Positions 61,921 through 64,000 of a stretch of 64,000 nucleotides of DNA are shown piece after piece. This DNA is from Cephalopachus bancanus. Its lineage: Eukaryota > Chordata > Mammalia > Primates > Tarsiidae. The stretch lies in NCBI GenBank assembly GCA_027257055.1, contig JAPVLO010000179.1:1488001-1552000 (forward strand), read 5' to 3'. The translations under genes and the position numbers were made by a program. The notes beneath the pieces were generated by a model. It saw nothing but the letters and a program-made list of their open reading frames with translations, had not been told where the DNA came from and searched no databases. Numbering within the stretch: position 1 is the stretch's first letter; each line of letters starts with the position of its first letter.

Positions 61921-63503
61921 TGCTTTAAAAAAAACAGTATCCAGCTTTCTCAAAATGTGACAATTTCTCTTTAAAACAAAGCTCCCCGCTGTTATAAGAA
62001 GTAGTTAAAGATTCCCAAACCCAAACAAGTGCTCAAGTTTAAGCAGGTGAATATCAATTCCAATATATTTGTAAAATCAAAAATAGCAAATTGTGTCCTC
62101 ACTGTGCCTATAAATTCTTGGGACTATCTAGACTCTTTTGAGGCAAGAGCTTAGACTTTATATTGTATTCTCTCAAATAATACTATCATAAATATTAGGA
62201 GCAAAAATATTTTTCCATGAATAATTAAGATTTCTAGAGATAAGGATGAAAAGAACAAATCGTTTCATTTTTATAAGATGGCTAATGCATTGTGGAAAAT
62301 GTCAACAGACGTCTGTCTCATCATTAATTGCCACAGATAGCCAATCTTGTTTACATTTAATACCAAACAACCACTAGCTGTGAAAATAATTCTGAATCCC
62401 TAACATCAAGAATTTAAAACGGGGAAGTGGGATAAAAAGAAAAAAGAAGTCGAATATTGAGAACAAGTTTTAAATGCTGTAAAAAATATCTTAAAGTAGT
62501 GATTATAAAACTTTCAGAGACAAGGAAAAAAGTAAAGATGAATTCGGAACATATGTCAGTTTTCAGCATGCACTCCTCCTTCCTGGTTAGAAAGTCTCCA
62601 ACAGGGATAGGAGGCTATGAAATAACAGAGTGACAGTGGGCAGAAGCGGGAGGGCATGGGACAGCGTGTGTGTGTGTGTGTGTATGGGGGGAGACATGCG
62701 CTCTGACAGAGGACCCAACCCTTTTTAAGAAGGCTCCTCTCTAGAATATATTTCCCATCTGACAATCTGTTGCTGACTAATCTTGAGATACTACATTTGA
62801 ATGTCCCATTTCCCCCAGAAACAGAGAAATAAAGAAGATCATTGATTTACATTGTGATCACTAAAAGGAATAAGAGATTTAAAATTATTGAGTGTCTCAC
62901 AAAAGAAACACATCACAATCATGATTGCACTGAGGAAGGGAGAGGCATAATAGGAGGTAGAGAGATGGCACATGCAGAGAAATGGCCAGCTTGCCTAAGG
63001 AAGAAGAAGGGTTAAAGCACGGAGGTCAGTTCAGCTCAGTAGCAAACTAAATATAAATAATATATATATTTTTTAACGCCCCCCAGACAAAAACAAGGAA
63101 AACTGGGGAAAAAACTCAACACCAGTCAAGATGAAGAATGAGTAGTCTGCAGATTAATGCTTACAAAGAAGAAATAAGAATGAACTTGAAGAATACTAAG
63201 GGGAAAAAGTCCCAAAACGTAGAGCCTAAAGAAGTGGGTGGCATTCTGGGTAGAGGGACCAGGTAATTAAATCTCACTCATGAAGTCAGGTGCCCTCATC
63301 ACTGCCATGAGGGATCCATCATGAAAACACTGCTATGCAAAATACATATGGCAGAATTTAAAAGACAGTAAAAGAAGTCATACAATTTATGCTTACAATA
63401 CAAAGGTATACTTTAAATACTCAAAAGTAAAAGATGTGTTATTAATTTCTAAGTTTAAGCTTATTACTTAGAAATTTAAATCACAAAATGACCCATAAAC
63501 TCT
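61921..63503. other. Unrecognised intron DNA
   Basis: A short (GT)n lies at 62665-62682. No gene or confident repeat seen. Confidence 0.45.
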
Positions 63504-63515
63504 GTGTACGCGCGT

Positions 63516-63552
<37 letters not shown>
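63504..63552. repeat. (TG)n microsatellite near the first Ig exon
   Basis: GTGTACGCGCGTGTGTCTGT followed by about 16 TG units. On the gene strand it is a CA repeat 287 bp downstream of the exon's donor. Confidence 0.95.
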
Positions 63553-63553
<1 letters not shown>

Positions 63554-63838
63554 TCTTGTAAATTTTTCTCAAGAGAAGGACAAGTACTATATTTTGTACT
63601 TTAGCATACTGACCTAAACAAGATGGCTAAACAAAAACAAAGGAAAAAATAGAAATTAACAACTAGTGTGTGAAGAAAAATAATTTGCTTATGTAGAATG
63701 CTTAGTTATCCAGCCATTTATTAGTAAAGAAGTCCCACAATAGGAACCTGACATTGAAACTATTTCTCTAAGCTCCTTTAGAGTGAATGTATTCTTCCCG
63801 ATGGACTTTCACCAACTGGTGAAAATGTGTTACTGTAC

Positions 63839-63954
63839 CTGTAACCAGAGTCTGTCTCCTGCCACAGTCCTGCCGATGGCACTACACTGGAAGGTGGCAA
63901 ACTGGCCGGCATTAACTTCCACATTCTGAATCCGCAGGAAATGGGGAGTTCTAG
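63839..63954 (-). CDS. PTPRM: PTPRM exon: first half of the Ig-like domain (probably exon 5)
   Basis: Minus-strand exon of 116 bp encoding 38 whole codons after two bases of a split codon. It starts after a pyrimidine-rich acceptor ending TTCTTGTAG and ends at TTACAG|GTACAG. The peptide runs [16 protein letters not shown], then contains FQCSAIGR with the first Ig cysteine, then GDRLWLQ with the Ig-core tryptophan. The incoming phase leaves xCT as split codon (Thr if the upstream exon ends in A), and the exon ends in phase 0. In the MAM-Ig-4xFN3-TM-two-phosphatase layout of type IIB receptor phosphatases this is the stretch right after the MAM domain, about residues 183-221 of RPTP-mu. The protein mediates homophilic adhesion at cell-cell contacts and dephosphorylates junction proteins. 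PTPRM is preferred over PTPRK, PTPRT and PTPRU by remembered sequence; an alignment would settle it. Confidence 0.9.
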
Positions 63955-64000
63955 CTACAAGAAGAAAAAGAATGAGAGATGTTAAAAGTGGAGATCTATA
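63955..64000 (-). other. PTPRM: PTPRM intron (3' end), upstream of the right-hand exon
   Basis: Last 46 bases of the preceding intron, running off the window. On the minus strand it ends with a polypyrimidine tract (CTTTTTCTTCTTGTAG) and an AG at 63956-63955. The MAM-domain exons should lie to the right. Confidence 0.85.

Larger units (their letters stand above)
44814..63838 (-). other. PTPRM: PTPRM intron between the two Ig exons (19.0 kb)
   Basis: Phase 0 intron from GT at 63838-63837 to AG at 44815-44814. It splits the Ig domain in two. It contains L2, MIR, an MST/THE1-type LTR, hAT and Tigger remnants, an L1 tail with an Alu, and a CA repeat near the donor. No further coding exon was recognised in either strand. 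Confidence 0.88.

Noticed and set aside
1..64000. CRISPR arrays, operons, tRNA or rRNA genes
   Set aside because: None seen. Direct repeats here are Alus, microsatellites and target-site duplications of a mammalian genome.

Overview
This window is nuclear DNA from a mammal and reads as the inside of one very large gene. Three coding exons on the minus strand (63839-63954, 44639-44813, 38863-39156) encode the immunoglobulin-like domain and the first fibronectin type III domain of a type IIB receptor protein tyrosine phosphatase, best matched from memory to PTPRM (RPTP-mu). Their lengths (116, 175 and 294 bp), AG/GT splice borders and phases fit together exactly. Transcription runs right to left. 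The introns are at least 38.9 kb (left), 5.5 kb and 19.0 kb, plus 46 bp of the intron upstream of the right-hand exon. No promoter, first exon, last exon, rRNA, tRNA or CRISPR is visible.

The organism is very probably a strepsirrhine primate (lemur or loris group). Most Alu copies have an Alu-J-like dimer body with shared bases unlike human AluS/Y, for example a left arm reading GAGCCC..GGGTTCGAGACC and a CTACAATAAAT linker. Several have perfect target-site duplications and intact Pol III B boxes, so Alu was active recently in this lineage. L1 3' tails also share an ending I do not recognise from human L1.

Layout by region. 1-2.3 kb: unrecognised DNA with a 194-codon open frame, then an ERVL-type solo LTR with a (CA)n tract. 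2.7-7.1 kb: an ancient RTE-like LINE tail, then a minus-strand L1 interrupted by an Alu and by a 524-bp mariner with both terminal repeats. 9.7-18 kb: Alus, an old L1 tail, an MLT1 LTR, an MIR, an L2 piece and a Tigger with a young Alu inside it. 21.2-27.7 kb: an old L1 split by a MER2, and a MER5-type element split by a 5.2-kb L1 that is itself split by an Alu. 28-38.8 kb: L2, MIR and L1 tails. 38.86-44.8 kb: two exons around the short intron with two Alus. 45-63.8 kb: the long intron with L2, MIR, an MST/THE1 LTR, hAT and Tigger remnants, an Alu inside an L1 tail, and a CA repeat close to the right-hand exon.

No previously undescribed gene system was found. The observations most worth checking are the precisely bounded mariner, the nested insertion series, the L1 lacking its reverse transcriptase core, and the CA repeat 287 bp downstream of an exon donor. 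Repeat names come from memory of consensus sequences, without a database search, so subfamily labels are approximate.
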